Assembly (NCBI GenBank): GCA_946407735.1
Contig: CAMJPL010000002.1
Span: forward strand, 1 to 64,000
DNA: 64,000 bases
Source of the DNA: an uncultured Clostridia bacterium
GTDB taxonomy: Bacteria > Bacillota > Clostridia > Oscillospirales > CAG-272
Reading direction: 5' to 3'
Part shown: positions 54,094 through 62,142 of the stretch, piece by piece
Layout: the number at the start of each line of letters is the position of its first letter
Numbering within the stretch: position 1 is the stretch's first letter
Notes under the pieces: model-generated
What the model was told of the DNA's origin: nothing
What the model saw: only the letters and a program-made list of their open reading frames with translations
Databases searched by the model: none
Position numbers and translations under genes: made by a program

Positions 54094-54174
54094 AAAATGA
54101 AGACGGCATCCCCGCGACCGGCATGGGTGATATTTCTCCCCTATGCGCCCGGCGGCGATGTCTGTCTTCATTTT
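54094..54174 (+). repeat. Long imperfect inverted repeat, terminator-like
   Basis: AAAATGAAGAC and GTCTTCATTTT are perfect ends of an 81-nt near-palindrome. The inner arms (GGCATCCCCGCGACCGGCATGGG / CCCCTATGCGCCCGGCGGCGATG) pair with a few bulges around the loop TGATATTTCT. A TTTTCTTT tail follows. It closes the creatininase operon and may be a terminator or a small palindromic element. Confidence 0.6.
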
Positions 54175-54233
54175 CTTTGGATATGCTCTTCTCAGACCGA
54201 CCCGTTATATGATCCGAGAAAGGAAACGCACGG

Positions 54234-55325
54234 ATGAAACTTTATCTCAGACGTGAATTGTTCACCGAAAAAGAGTTTATTCTCGCCGAGGAGGGCGGGA
54301 TGCGCGCCACGGCGTTCCGGTATTCCACCGGAGTCGAAGCCCTGAGGATAGAAAACAGCCGCGGATATATAGTCATCCTTCCGTTTATGGGACAGCAGAT
54401 ATGGGATATCCGCTTCGACGGCAGAGATCTTAAAATGATGACCGGGATCCGCGAGCCCCGCATGACCGACAGCTTCCTAAAAACATACGGCGGATTCCTG
54501 TACCACTGCGGCCTTCGTTCCATCGGCGCTCCCGACGCGGACCATCCGCAGCACGGAGAGCTTCCGAACTGCCGTTATGACAGCGCCTGGCTTGAATCCG
54601 GTGTTGATGAAAACGGCGCATGGATGGAGGTCGGAGGAAAGGTCGATTATCAGATCGCCTTCACATACGGATATGCGTTCTCTCCGAAATGCCGCTTATA
54701 TGAATCGGCCGCTTCTGCCGAGACATGCGTGACGATAGAAAATCTCCGCCGCCAGCCGATGGAATACGCCTACCTCTGCCACATCAATTTCCGGCCGTTT
54801 GACGGCGCCGTCATCCGCGATACCGCGCCGAGAGACGCGGATCACGTCAAAGTTCATCGGGTGATCCCGGATTCCCTGCCGGAGGATCAGAAAAAGGCTC
54901 TTTCAGAATACATGGACAGGCTGAGCCTTGATCCGTCCGCGATGGATCACGTCGGAGATGAAGGTCAGTGCTATATGCCGGAGATCTGCTTCACCCTCAA
55001 ATATCTGACAGACGACGGCGGATACGGTTATACAATGCAGTGTCTGCCGGACGGAAGCGCCTGCTGCGTAAAGCATCCGGCCGCGATACTGCCATACGGC
55101 ATACGCTGGATCTCGCGGACCGGAAACGAGGATTCGATGGGCATGATCCTCCCCGCGACCGCCGAGCATCTAGGATATCGGTACGCGAAGGAGAACGGTC
55201 AGATGCGGACGCTTCCCCCGGAAGGAAAGATATCGTTCTCGGTCGTATTCGGCTTCCTGTCAGAGAATGAGGCCGCTCCGGTAAAGGAGAAGATCGGCGG
55301 GATATTGTCGGAATACCGGCGGTGA
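54234..55325 (+). CDS. DUF4432-like aldose-1-epimerase-superfamily protein B
   Basis: 363 residues. IVILPFMGQQIWDIRFDGRDLKMM, TYGGFLYHCGLRSIGAPDADHPQHGELPNC, YAYLCHINFRPFDGA and a Gly-rich C-terminal half (GYGYTMQCLPDGSACCVKHPAAILPYG) match the DUF4432-like member at 34248. The HGELP His and the LCHINFRP His are the mutarotase-type candidates. Site AAAGGA before the ATG. It may share transcription with the creatininase cassette if the hairpin upstream is leaky; otherwise no promoter is seen. Substrate unknown. Confidence 0.8.
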   Translation: MKLYLRRELFTEKEFILAEEGGMRATAFRYSTGVEALRIENSRGYIVILPFMGQQIWDIRFDGRDLKMMTGIREPRMTDSFLKTYGGFLYHCGLRSIGAPDADHPQHGELPNCRYDSAWLESGVDENGAWMEVGGKVDYQIAFTYGYAFSPKCRLYESAASAETCVTIENLRRQPMEYAYLCHINFRPFDGAVIRDTAPRDADHVKVHRVIPDSLPEDQKKALSEYMDRLSLDPSAMDHVGDEGQCYMPEICFTLKYLTDDGGYGYTMQCLPDGSACCVKHPAAILPYGIRWISRTGNEDSMGMILPATAEHLGYRYAKENGQMRTLPPEGKISFSVVFGFLSENEAAPVKEKIGGILSEYRR

Positions 55326-55380
55326 GGCGTTTGCACGGGGGAATGGTGTGGGAGGTTTTGCAAAGAATTATAGGTGAGAG

Positions 55381-55408
55381 AACACCGCTTCCTGACGGAA
55401 GCGGTGTT
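55381..55408. terminator. Bidirectional terminator
   Basis: AACACCGCTTCC / GGAAGCGGTGTT perfect 12-bp stem with loop TGAC between convergent genes; the U-tracts are weak. Confidence 0.65.
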
Positions 55409-55441
55409 CGTATTTACTATTTACAGGCTGTCTTTTTCTTC

Positions 55442-56965
55442 TTAAGATATCTCACTATTATCATTTGCGGAGATATCTGTCGGTTCGCCGGAATCGGTAT
55501 TATCTTCGGATCCAGTGCTTTCTGCTTCTTCGCCGTCGTCAGCGTTCGGCTCGATCTGCCCGGCAGCCGGTTCGATCTGCTCGGAATCCGCAGCGCTCTG
55601 CTCGGATGACGGCTCAGTCTGTCCGGCAGCCGGCTTCGGCCTGTCTTTTGAGGCGAAGTTGAGCGAAAGGCCAAGGAATATGAACGGGTATGTCACGGTG
55701 TAATAGAAGCATACGCCGAAGAAGGAGCTTACAAGATACCCGAACGCGCCGACCATGCATATCAGTGTGGCGGGATTCAGCTCTTTTCTGTATTTAAGGC
55801 CGTGAATGAAGACAGACGTGCATGCGGCTATATAGCTCAGTCCGGCCGGAATGCCGAAGAACGCCGTATATTCGAGGAATTCGTTGTGAGGGCTTCCGGT
55901 GCTTATCCCTTCAAGCGTGATGATCTCAAGCAGTCCCTCGATGCCGTTGCCGAATACCGGGCGGTCGATTATGTGTCTTACCGTAGCCTTCCAGATCTTC
56001 CATCTTCCCGAGCCGGCCTCGTCGGCGGCGGCAAGCCCCTGCGCGATATTGCCTACATCCGTGAAGGTGCGGATTATGGAGGTGAAAATGCTTGTCGTAA
56101 AGAAGGAGCTTATAATCGACGTGCAGAAGAAGATCGCGAACGGAACGAGCACATATAGATTGAACTTTCCGTCCTTTATCCTGTAAACGATGAAAAGGAA
56201 TACATGCGACATGACCATGGATATCCAGACACCGAGCGTATTGTTGTAGCCGAGGGCAAAGCACTGGACAATCAGCATCAGGCACCAGATGACAAGATCG
56301 ATCACCTTCCCCGATCTGTTGTCCTCTTTAGCTTTCGTGCTCAGCATATCAATGATCATAGCTGAGGTTAGGGCTATACTTACAGCGAGATAATATCCGT
56401 AATGATTGCTGTTGTGGTATGTGACTCTCAGCGAGCCTCTGTACGGATTGAGTATATACGATATCATGCCGTACAGAGCGTAGGCGCTGGCGATATAGCA
56501 GCACATCCTGACGAGGAACTTTTTGACCCGCTCGTCATATACGAGAGAGGATATGAACAGGAACAGGATGACGTTCGCCATATACGTCCACATGCTCATC
56601 TTGGTGTACGGATGACCGTGCACGGCGTAATACGTGAAACCGTTGACGCCTATCGACATCAGCACAAGTCCGAGATAGAGCACGAAAAGAAGCAGCGTCG
56701 TCTGGAAGGTGTATGTACGCCTGAAGGCGGCTTTTATAAAGTGCCTGTCGCTGCTGCGGATGAACAGTATGACAAAAGAGATAAGCAGCACCGCGACTAT
56801 CGCTATCGGGAGATACGGTATGATCCTGAACGTCTCGTATTCAAGCGAGGACGTGATGCTCTGAAAGTAGTTGATAAAAACGTCAAGCAGCGGCGTGAGT
56901 ATGAACAGCGCCGCCGGGATCGCGCATATTATCTGATCGGGGGCGATTCGTTTCTTGTTTTCCAT
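55442..56965 (-). CDS. O-antigen-ligase/polymerase-family (Wzy_C-type) membrane protein
   Basis: 507 residues, about 12 TM helices. The periplasmic-loop motif GSGRWKIWKATVRHIIDRPVFGNGIEG followed by PHNEFLEYTAFFGIPAGLSYI is the O-antigen ligase/ExoQ signature, so it joins or polymerises surface glycans on the outer face. The last 70 residues are an acidic, Gln/Ser/Ala-rich low-complexity tail with near repeats (AAGQTEP, AAGQIEP, SEQ) that probably extends into the cytoplasm. Own promoter with TTGAAA and extended -10; single-gene unit. It may be tied to the UDP-HexNAc pair 6 kb away, an inference. Confidence 0.85.
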   Translation of the reverse strand: MENKKRIAPDQIICAIPAALFILTPLLDVFINYFQSITSSLEYETFRIIPYLPIAIVAVLLISFVILFIRSSDRHFIKAAFRRTYTFQTTLLLFVLYLGLVLMSIGVNGFTYYAVHGHPYTKMSMWTYMANVILFLFISSLVYDERVKKFLVRMCCYIASAYALYGMISYILNPYRGSLRVTYHNSNHYGYYLAVSIALTSAMIIDMLSTKAKEDNRSGKVIDLVIWCLMLIVQCFALGYNNTLGVWISMVMSHVFLFIVYRIKDGKFNLYVLVPFAIFFCTSIISSFFTTSIFTSIIRTFTDVGNIAQGLAAADEAGSGRWKIWKATVRHIIDRPVFGNGIEGLLEIITLEGISTGSPHNEFLEYTAFFGIPAGLSYIAACTSVFIHGLKYRKELNPATLICMVGAFGYLVSSFFGVCFYYTVTYPFIFLGLSLNFASKDRPKPAAGQTEPSSEQSAADSEQIEPAAGQIEPNADDGEEAESTGSEDNTDSGEPTDISANDNSEIS

Positions 56966-57012
56966 GTTGATTCAGACTGTCGGTTTATAATTTATTCTTT
57001 ATTTGCCATATA

Positions 57013-57041
57013 ATTATACCATACTTCCGTCGCCATTTCAA
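57013..57041 (-). promoter_or_regulatory. Promoter of the O-antigen-ligase-type gene
   Basis: On the minus strand TTGAAA, 17 nt, TATAAT with TGG extension, about 45 nt upstream of the ATG. Confidence 0.78.
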
Positions 57042-57042
57042 G

Positions 57043-57396
57043 TCATCCGGAAAAAATATCCCCCGCAGCGGATGCCGCGGCGAGATCGATCAGGGACAGG
57101 CCGATGACGTAGTATGCGGTCGTGCCGTTCGAGCCGGTGGAGGGGAGAGCATATCCGGTGATATTTGTAACAATTAATGTATATGTTTTGGTCTCTGAAT
57201 CATATTTTACACCGTTACCGCTTAATGACTGATTGTTGTCTTTCTAGTTGTATATTACTTCAGTATCAGAAACAGTAATAATGATTGGAGAAGTTAGCGA
57301 AATATATCCTGCCGGAGCTGATGTCTCAACCATATAATAATCATCAAAAAGCAGATTACCTAGATCTATCTGTCCTTTATTTACATCGTTACTAGA
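57043..57396 (-). pseudogene. C-terminal stub of a Cna_B/SpaA-type LPxTG surface protein
   Basis: Only the end of the gene remains. In one frame it reads NKGQIDLGNLLFDDYYMVETSAPAGYISLTSPIIITV, the classic Cna_B/SpaA end, then an in-frame TAG at 57244-57246. It then continues NGVKYDSETKTYTLIVTNITGYALPSTGSNGTTAYYVIG and a hydrophobic segment, ending at TGA 57043. LPSTG is a sortase signal; a basic tail after the hydrophobic stretch is not seen. The 5' side is cut by the insertion sequence and nothing similar lies on the far side, so the rest was deleted. The ORF track shows only the front piece because of the TAG. Confidence 0.82.
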
Positions 57397-58208
57397 GTCT
57401 GCTGACACTATTTCAACCACACAATAATATAAGCAAACTGAATAAAAAGGCAAAATACATAGAATCAAGCTTATCGTAACGGGTAAAAACTTTTCTGGAT
57501 TCTTTAAGCCAACGAAAAAGTCTTTCGATTATATTTCGTCGTTTATATAGATCCTTATCATAATCCCATGGTTCTTTATGATTCTTCTTAGGAGGAACCA
57601 CAGGCTTATGAGAATACGCTTCAGCAAGACTGCGAGTCTTATCGCCTTCATAAGCCCTGTCCATAAGAAGCGGCACACCTTCATAAATATTTCCTACTTT
57701 TTCGATAGACACTCTTCCTTCTGGAGCGTCATGAATGTTTCCGCCTTAGAGGTGCATTTCAATGATTGTCTTGTCATCTGCGGATACCACGTGAAGCTTG
57801 GTATTCCAGCCTCCTTTGGACTTTCCGATTGCTTGTTTTCCGTTTTTTTTAAAGCCCCTTGTCCATCAGGGTGTACTTTGCACGATGTGCTGTCCAGCGC
57901 AAGTACTTCAACTTTAATAGATATGATCTTTTCTTGCTGCCTGGCAGTAAATATGCGCCGGATCACTCCATTTGAAACCCAACGATTAAAACGCTTGTAT
58001 ATACTGTTCCAATTGCCGTATTCTTTTGGTAATGCCCTCCATTTGCATCCGTTTTCGGCGATATACAATATTGCATTTATGAAATCGTAGTTGTCGATTT
58101 TTACATTCCCGCGTTGAACCGGAAATGGCCTCTCTATTCTTTTGAATTGCTCATGTGATATTTTCATATAGATATTATGTCACATATTTGTTTTAGTGTC
58201 AACAGGCC
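57396..58208 (-). mobile_element. IS5-family (IS427-like) insertion sequence, about 0.8 kb
   Basis: The ends carry imperfect terminal inverted repeats: left GTCTGCTGACACTA, right (reverse strand) GGCCTGTTGACACTA. The transposase fills the interior and its stop codon lies inside the left repeat. Size, two-frame transposase and DDE motifs fit the IS427 branch of IS5. A clean target duplication could not be fixed; both flanks have TA-type bases. The element is markedly AT-richer than the chromosome. Confidence 0.85.
57413..58167 (-). pseudogene. IS5/IS427-type DDE transposase, frameshifted and nonsense-mutated
   Basis: ORF A (58167 leftward) has the IS5 N-terminal domain (NGCKWRALPKEYGNWNSIYKRFNRW) and the first catalytic Asp in LALDSTSCKVHPDG. 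At a run of eight A (57843-57850, TTTAAAAAAAAC) a -1 shift joins the frame GKQAIGKSKGGWNTKLHVVSADDK, as expected for programmed frameshifting in this family. That frame then meets a TAA at 57746-57748 (IEMHL-stop-GGNIHDAPEG), where relatives have a Ser codon. The rest carries the second Asp (LLMDRAYEGD) and Glu (IIERLFRWLKESR). The nonsense codon should inactivate it. Confidence 0.85.
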
Positions 58209-58235
58209 TAATACCGAATCGGGATTGTCCTGCAG

Positions 58236-58264
58236 ATTATACCATATTTCTCTATGAATAACAA
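58236..58264 (-). promoter_or_regulatory. Sigma-A promoter facing the insertion sequence
   Basis: On the minus strand TTGTTA, 17 nt, TATAAT with TGG extension, ending about 30 bp from the IS right end. It may be the old promoter of the interrupted surface-protein gene and could now read into the transposase. Confidence 0.65.
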
Positions 58265-58372
58265 TCCATGTGGGATAAACCGATGGGATTTGGGATGAGC
58301 GGACTGAGCTCTGGATAAACCAGACCAGATAATCAGTTTTCGGGTATTATTCCGGTTTTTTTCACTCAGGTA

Positions 58373-58401
58373 TTGAATATCCGGCCGAAATATAGTATAA
58401 T
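58373..58401 (+). promoter_or_regulatory. Promoter of solute-binding lipoprotein 3
   Basis: TTGAAT, 17 nt, TATAAT, without TGn extension; leader about 70 nt to ATG 58480. Confidence 0.72.
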
Positions 58402-58479
58402 AATACACATCATATAAGTTCACACAGACTGCCGTCAACGTATGCCGACGCTCCGGCGCAGTTTTGAGAGGAATTGAAA

Positions 58480-59952
58480 ATGCTGAAGAAAATCACCGCT
58501 TTATCCGTTTCGATGATGATGCTGTTATCCGCCGTCCTTGTCTCCTGCGGGGAGGAAGCCTCGGCGCCTCCCGCCGCCGGCGGGACGTCGGCTCCGGAGG
58601 CTTCGCCGGAGACCACCGCCGCCGAGACCGAAGCTGAGACGGCGCCTGAGTCGGTCGTCCCCGATCAGGATCTCGAAGGCTACACATACGTCATCCTCGA
58701 GCGCAAGAACGCCGCAAACATCGTCGAACGTGAAGGCGACCGCGAAGAGATGGACGGCGACATCCTCAACGACGCGATATATACCCGCAACCGCGCGATC
58801 GAGGAAAGGTTCAATGCGAAGATCAAAAGCGCCACGGTCGACGACGTTCAGGCGCCGTTCACAAAGAGCGTGAAGGCGGGGGATAAAGAATACTCGATGG
58901 TCTTCATCACTCCCCCGGCGTCGGTGAGCGACGGCATCGACGGCTACAACATGAACCTGTGGGAGATTCCCGGCATGGATCTTACGCAGCCGTGGTACAA
59001 TGACGTCGTCGTCAACAACTTCACCGTCAGAAACAAGCTGTATTCCGCTCTCAGCGATATGACCTACGGAGCCAGCATATTCGCCTGCTGCATGTTTTAC
59101 AACACCAATCTGTGCGACAAATACGGCATCGAGCAGATAAGCGAGACCGTCAAAAAAGGTCAGTGGACGCAGGAAAAGGAACTTGAGATAAGCAAAGGGA
59201 TCAGCTCGGACATAAACGGCGACGGCAAGATGGACACCGAAGATTTCTACGGTCATGTCGCCGGCAGCACGCACAACTGCATGAACTACCAGTACGACGC
59301 CGATATCCCGTATCTCAAGATCAACAACGAGGAAGGCACATATGAAGTCGCGATCATGTCGGAGAGGCTGGTAAAGACGGTAGAGCGCATAAACGCTCTG
59401 CTCTGGGAGGACAACCGCTCTCTCGTCACCGACAAGCACATCGACATGTTCAAAAACGGTCAGGCCCTGTTCATCACCGGCGGCTATGTCGGCACCATGC
59501 TGCTGCTGCGCGACATGGAGGACGATTTCGTCCCGCTCACCTATCCGAAATTCGATGAGGCGCAGGAGAAGTACCTTTCGATGCTGGCCGGCTCGACATC
59601 GTTCATCGTCATCCCCGGAGTCTATGCCGACGACCCGGCGACGCTCGGGAAGATCGGGACCCTGACCGAGGCTCTGTCCGAATACAGCTACAACAATCTT
59701 ACCCCCGTCATCTACGACACCGTCATCGAGAACAAAACCTCGCGCGACTACGAGACCACAAAGCAGATGCTCGACATCATCCGCGACGGGCGTATGGCCG
59801 ACTTCGGCTATCTCACCGACAAGAACAGCTACATGAGTGTCATCCTCACCAACTGCCTTGACAAGAAGACGAACGACGTCGCCTCTATGTACGCGAAGAA
59901 GATCGACAAGGTGACAAAGTTCTACGACAAGCTGTTCGAGAACTTCGCCTGA
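58480..59952 (+). CDS. Extracellular solute-binding lipoprotein 3
   Basis: 490 residues with a signal peptide and lipobox LVSC (Cys23), then an Ala/Pro/Thr/Glu-rich linker of about 40 residues. The mature fold matches lipoproteins 1 and 2, with the EF-hand-like loop DINGDGKMDTED. GAGAGG 8 nt upstream supports the ATG. Single-gene unit between its own promoter and a strong terminator; no transporter subunits adjacent. Probably a carbohydrate-binding component of an ABC importer whose permease lies elsewhere. Confidence 0.9.
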   Translation: MLKKITALSVSMMMLLSAVLVSCGEEASAPPAAGGTSAPEASPETTAAETEAETAPESVVPDQDLEGYTYVILERKNAANIVEREGDREEMDGDILNDAIYTRNRAIEERFNAKIKSATVDDVQAPFTKSVKAGDKEYSMVFITPPASVSDGIDGYNMNLWEIPGMDLTQPWYNDVVVNNFTVRNKLYSALSDMTYGASIFACCMFYNTNLCDKYGIEQISETVKKGQWTQEKELEISKGISSDINGDGKMDTEDFYGHVAGSTHNCMNYQYDADIPYLKINNEEGTYEVAIMSERLVKTVERINALLWEDNRSLVTDKHIDMFKNGQALFITGGYVGTMLLLRDMEDDFVPLTYPKFDEAQEKYLSMLAGSTSFIVIPGVYADDPATLGKIGTLTEALSEYSYNNLTPVIYDTVIENKTSRDYETTKQMLDIIRDGRMADFGYLTDKNSYMSVILTNCLDKKTNDVASMYAKKIDKVTKFYDKLFENFA

Positions 59953-59963
59953 GATCAAAACAG

Positions 59964-60021
59964 AAAAGAGCTTTCACGCCGCCTTTAAAAATTGCGGTAA
60001 GAGCGTGAAAGCTCTTTTTTT
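59964..60021. terminator. Strong bidirectional terminator
   Basis: AAAAGAGCTTTCACGC / GCGTGAAAGCTCTTTT, perfect 16-bp stem followed by more T; it separates the convergent lipoprotein 3 and oxidoreductase genes. Confidence 0.92.
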
Positions 60022-60036
60022 ATATTCTGCCGGACG

Positions 60037-61020
60037 TCATCCTATCTTGAGGACCACCTTGCCTGTATTCTCGTTGTTTTCAAGTATCGCGTGAGCCGCC
60101 TCGGCCTCGGTGACCGGCAGTATTTTATATATAACAGGCCGGTCCATTCCCTGAGAAAGCTTCGGATAGACCTTCGATATGATCTCCGAGACGAGCGCCG
60201 CCTTGAATCCGGGAGCTCTCGATCTCAGCGTGCTGCCGATTATCCGGATGTTCCTGACATAGATGTTCCTCAGATCTATTTCGGTCTCTGTCCCGGAGAG
60301 CGCCGCGATCATTATCCATCTCGCGCCTTTGGCGAGATACGGAAGACATCTGCCCATCCCCTCGCCGCCGACGCAGTCGACGGTGACATCGACAGGAGTT
60401 CCCCGCTCGAGCTCGGCTTTCAGCGCATCGGCGAGGTCTTCCTTTCTGGTGTCGATTATAACGTCGGCTCCGAGCCTTTTCACCTTGTCGAGCTTGCTTT
60501 CGCCGCGGATCGTGGTTATCACGCGCAGTCCGAAGGCTTTGGCGAGAGGGATCGCGACCGACGCCAGCCCGCTGCCGCCGGCCTGCATGAGAAATGTCTC
60601 GCCCTCCTTCGCCTGTCCTTCGACGAACAGATTCAGATACGCCGTGCACACCGCCTCCGGGAAGGCGGCGGCCTCCGCCATCGAGAAGCCGTCGGGGATC
60701 GGCATCAGCATATCGTATCTCACGGCAGCGTACTCGGCGTAGCCGCCTCCGCCGAGAAGCGAGCATACCCTGTCGCCTTCGCGGAAGGCGCATTTTTCCT
60801 TCGCCTCATCGCCGAGCTTCTCTATCGTCCCGGAGATCTCAAGCCCCATCCATTCAGGCGCTCCGGGCGGAGGAGGGTATCCGCCCGATCTCTGCATAAG
60901 ATCAGCTCTGTTTATCCCGGCGTATTCGACGCGTACAAGAGCCTCGTCAGGCGACACCGAAATATCCGGCACATCGGACCATGACAGGCTTTTGTCACCG
61001 TTTATGATCACGGCCTTCAT
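60037..61020 (-). CDS. PIG3-family NADPH quinone oxidoreductase (MDR superfamily)
   Basis: 327 residues. NRADLMQRSGGYPPPPGAPEWMGLEISG is the PIG3-type N-terminal signature; there are no zinc-binding Cys, as expected for quinone oxidoreductases. MQAGGSGLASVAIPLAKAFGLRVITT is the NADPH-binding motif (slightly altered from GxxGVG), and VDVTVDCVGGEGMGRC and the C-terminal ILENNENTGKVVL follow the family. The track start lies upstream; ATG 61020 with GGGGGAAAG is chosen. It reduces quinones or enones. Second gene of a small operon with the Gfo/Idh enzyme upstream. Confidence 0.92.
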   Translation of the reverse strand: MKAVIINGDKSLSWSDVPDISVSPDEALVRVEYAGINRADLMQRSGGYPPPPGAPEWMGLEISGTIEKLGDEAKEKCAFREGDRVCSLLGGGGYAEYAAVRYDMLMPIPDGFSMAEAAAFPEAVCTAYLNLFVEGQAKEGETFLMQAGGSGLASVAIPLAKAFGLRVITTIRGESKLDKVKRLGADVIIDTRKEDLADALKAELERGTPVDVTVDCVGGEGMGRCLPYLAKGARWIMIAALSGTETEIDLRNIYVRNIRIIGSTLRSRAPGFKAALVSEIISKVYPKLSQGMDRPVIYKILPVTEAEAAHAILENNENTGKVVLKIG

Positions 61021-61048
61021 TCGTCTTTCCCCCTTCGCCTTATACAGA

Positions 61049-62089
61049 TCACAGTCCGATCTCCGATGTGTAATCGACGTCATAGCCGCAGGCGGCGAGG
61101 GCCATGCGGTGCGTGTCGAGCTCGAACGCGTAATCGAACGGGTTTTCCTTCTCGCCGAGCACGATCGCGGCGAAATCGAGCATCATCGAGTCATATCTAC
61201 CGCTCGGAAGCGGGAATTCCTTTATTTCGCCGCCTTTTCCCTGCCTTGATATGATCGCCGAGGGTTTCATCTCAAGAGGCCGGATCTCGTATGTCCCCTT
61301 GCTGCCGGAGACGACGAGCTGGCGGTGCTGATATCCGTTTATCTCGGTGCCGTTGGACTGGGCTATCGATATCCCGCGCGGGTATTCGAGTATAGCCGTC
61401 CCCTGATCGAACGAGGTGTTGCCGTCGAGACCGCTCGACGTTATATACGGCGTGATACGGCGCGGCATGCCCTGCATCAGATGGATGAGGTCGAGCATAT
61501 GACAGCCGATGTAGAACATATTGCCGTAATCGAACATCCCGTGCCAGTGACGCTTCTCGGCCGGATGCTCTATGTTCATCTGGGCGGTGCAGGAAAGGAT
61601 CTCGCCGAGCTCGCCGCTTTTCACCATGCGGAGGCAGTCAAGCACCGCCTCGTTGTAGCGGTACATGTACGCCACCTGCAGCGGCAGCTCCTTCTTCTTC
61701 GCGAGCCTGAGAAGATCGGTGAAGGCTTTGATATCCCGCCCGACCGGCTTGTCTATGTGCACCGGGATGCCGTTTTCGACGCATCTCATCGCAGCGAACG
61801 GCAGATCGTACTCGAAGCCCTCAACCATGATGAAGTCGCATCCGGCGTTCATCAGCTGCTCCTCGGTAAGTAGAGGATAATCCCTGAACGACGGATGCGC
61901 CTTAAGTTCGGCGCTTGTCCAGAAGGTGAAGTTGTTGAATCCCGCGGCTCTGTACCCGGCGATCCTTTCGTCGCTGTCGGGGACTATCCCGACGATCTCG
62001 AATATGTCGGGGAATTTTCTAACGCAGTCGAGCTTGCCGACCGAATGGTCGTGAAGCGTACCGAGCATGCCGATTTTCAGTTTTCTCAT
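61049..62089 (-). CDS. Gfo/Idh/MocA-family oxidoreductase
   Basis: 346 residues. IGMLGTLHDHSVGKLDCV Rossmann start (atypical HDHSVG instead of the usual Gly-rich loop), DKPVGRD with the catalytic Lys retained, YIGCHMLDLIHLMQGMP as the D/H region. A redox role on a sugar or cyclitol is likely. Strong GGAGGATATG site. Its promoter lies in the remains of an AraC gene, so regulation was probably rewired after that gene decayed. Likely co-transcribed with the PIG3-type enzyme. Confidence 0.9.
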   Translation of the reverse strand: MRKLKIGMLGTLHDHSVGKLDCVRKFPDIFEIVGIVPDSDERIAGYRAAGFNNFTFWTSAELKAHPSFRDYPLLTEEQLMNAGCDFIMVEGFEYDLPFAAMRCVENGIPVHIDKPVGRDIKAFTDLLRLAKKKELPLQVAYMYRYNEAVLDCLRMVKSGELGEILSCTAQMNIEHPAEKRHWHGMFDYGNMFYIGCHMLDLIHLMQGMPRRITPYITSSGLDGNTSFDQGTAILEYPRGISIAQSNGTEINGYQHRQLVVSGSKGTYEIRPLEMKPSAIISRQGKGGEIKEFPLPSGRYDSMMLDFAAIVLGEKENPFDYAFELDTHRMALAACGYDVDYTSEIGL

Positions 62090-62113
62090 CGCAGCATATC
62101 CTCCTTTTTGTCT

Positions 62114-62142
62114 ATTATATCACATCTGAAGGTCCCTGTAAA
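62114..62142 (-). promoter_or_regulatory. Promoter of the Gfo/Idh-PIG3 operon
   Basis: On the minus strand TTTACA, 17 nt, TATAAT with TGA extension, about 20 nt upstream of the ribosome binding site; it overlaps the tail of the AraC remnant. Confidence 0.75.

Larger units (their letters stand above)
58209..58479. other. AT-rich leader region upstream of lipoprotein 3
   Basis: No supported CDS. It contains a minus-strand promoter facing the insertion sequence, two copies of GGATAAACC 40 bp apart (58273 and 58313) and the promoter of lipoprotein 3. Confidence 0.6.

Noticed and set aside
57244-57468. 74-codon ORF as a real small gene
   Set aside because: Its first part is the end of the insertion sequence and its second part is the Cna_B stub; the start codon is accidental.
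58273-58321. GGATAAACC direct repeats as an operator
   Set aside because: The 40-bp spacing and lack of a linked regulator make this too weak to call.
58208-58438. 76-codon ORF beside the insertion sequence
   Set aside because: No domain, no RBS, and it overlaps promoter sequences on both strands; it does not continue the surface-protein stub.
58525-59958. 477-codon minus-strand ORF
   Set aside because: Complement of the lipoprotein 3 gene, which has a signal peptide, RBS and promoter.
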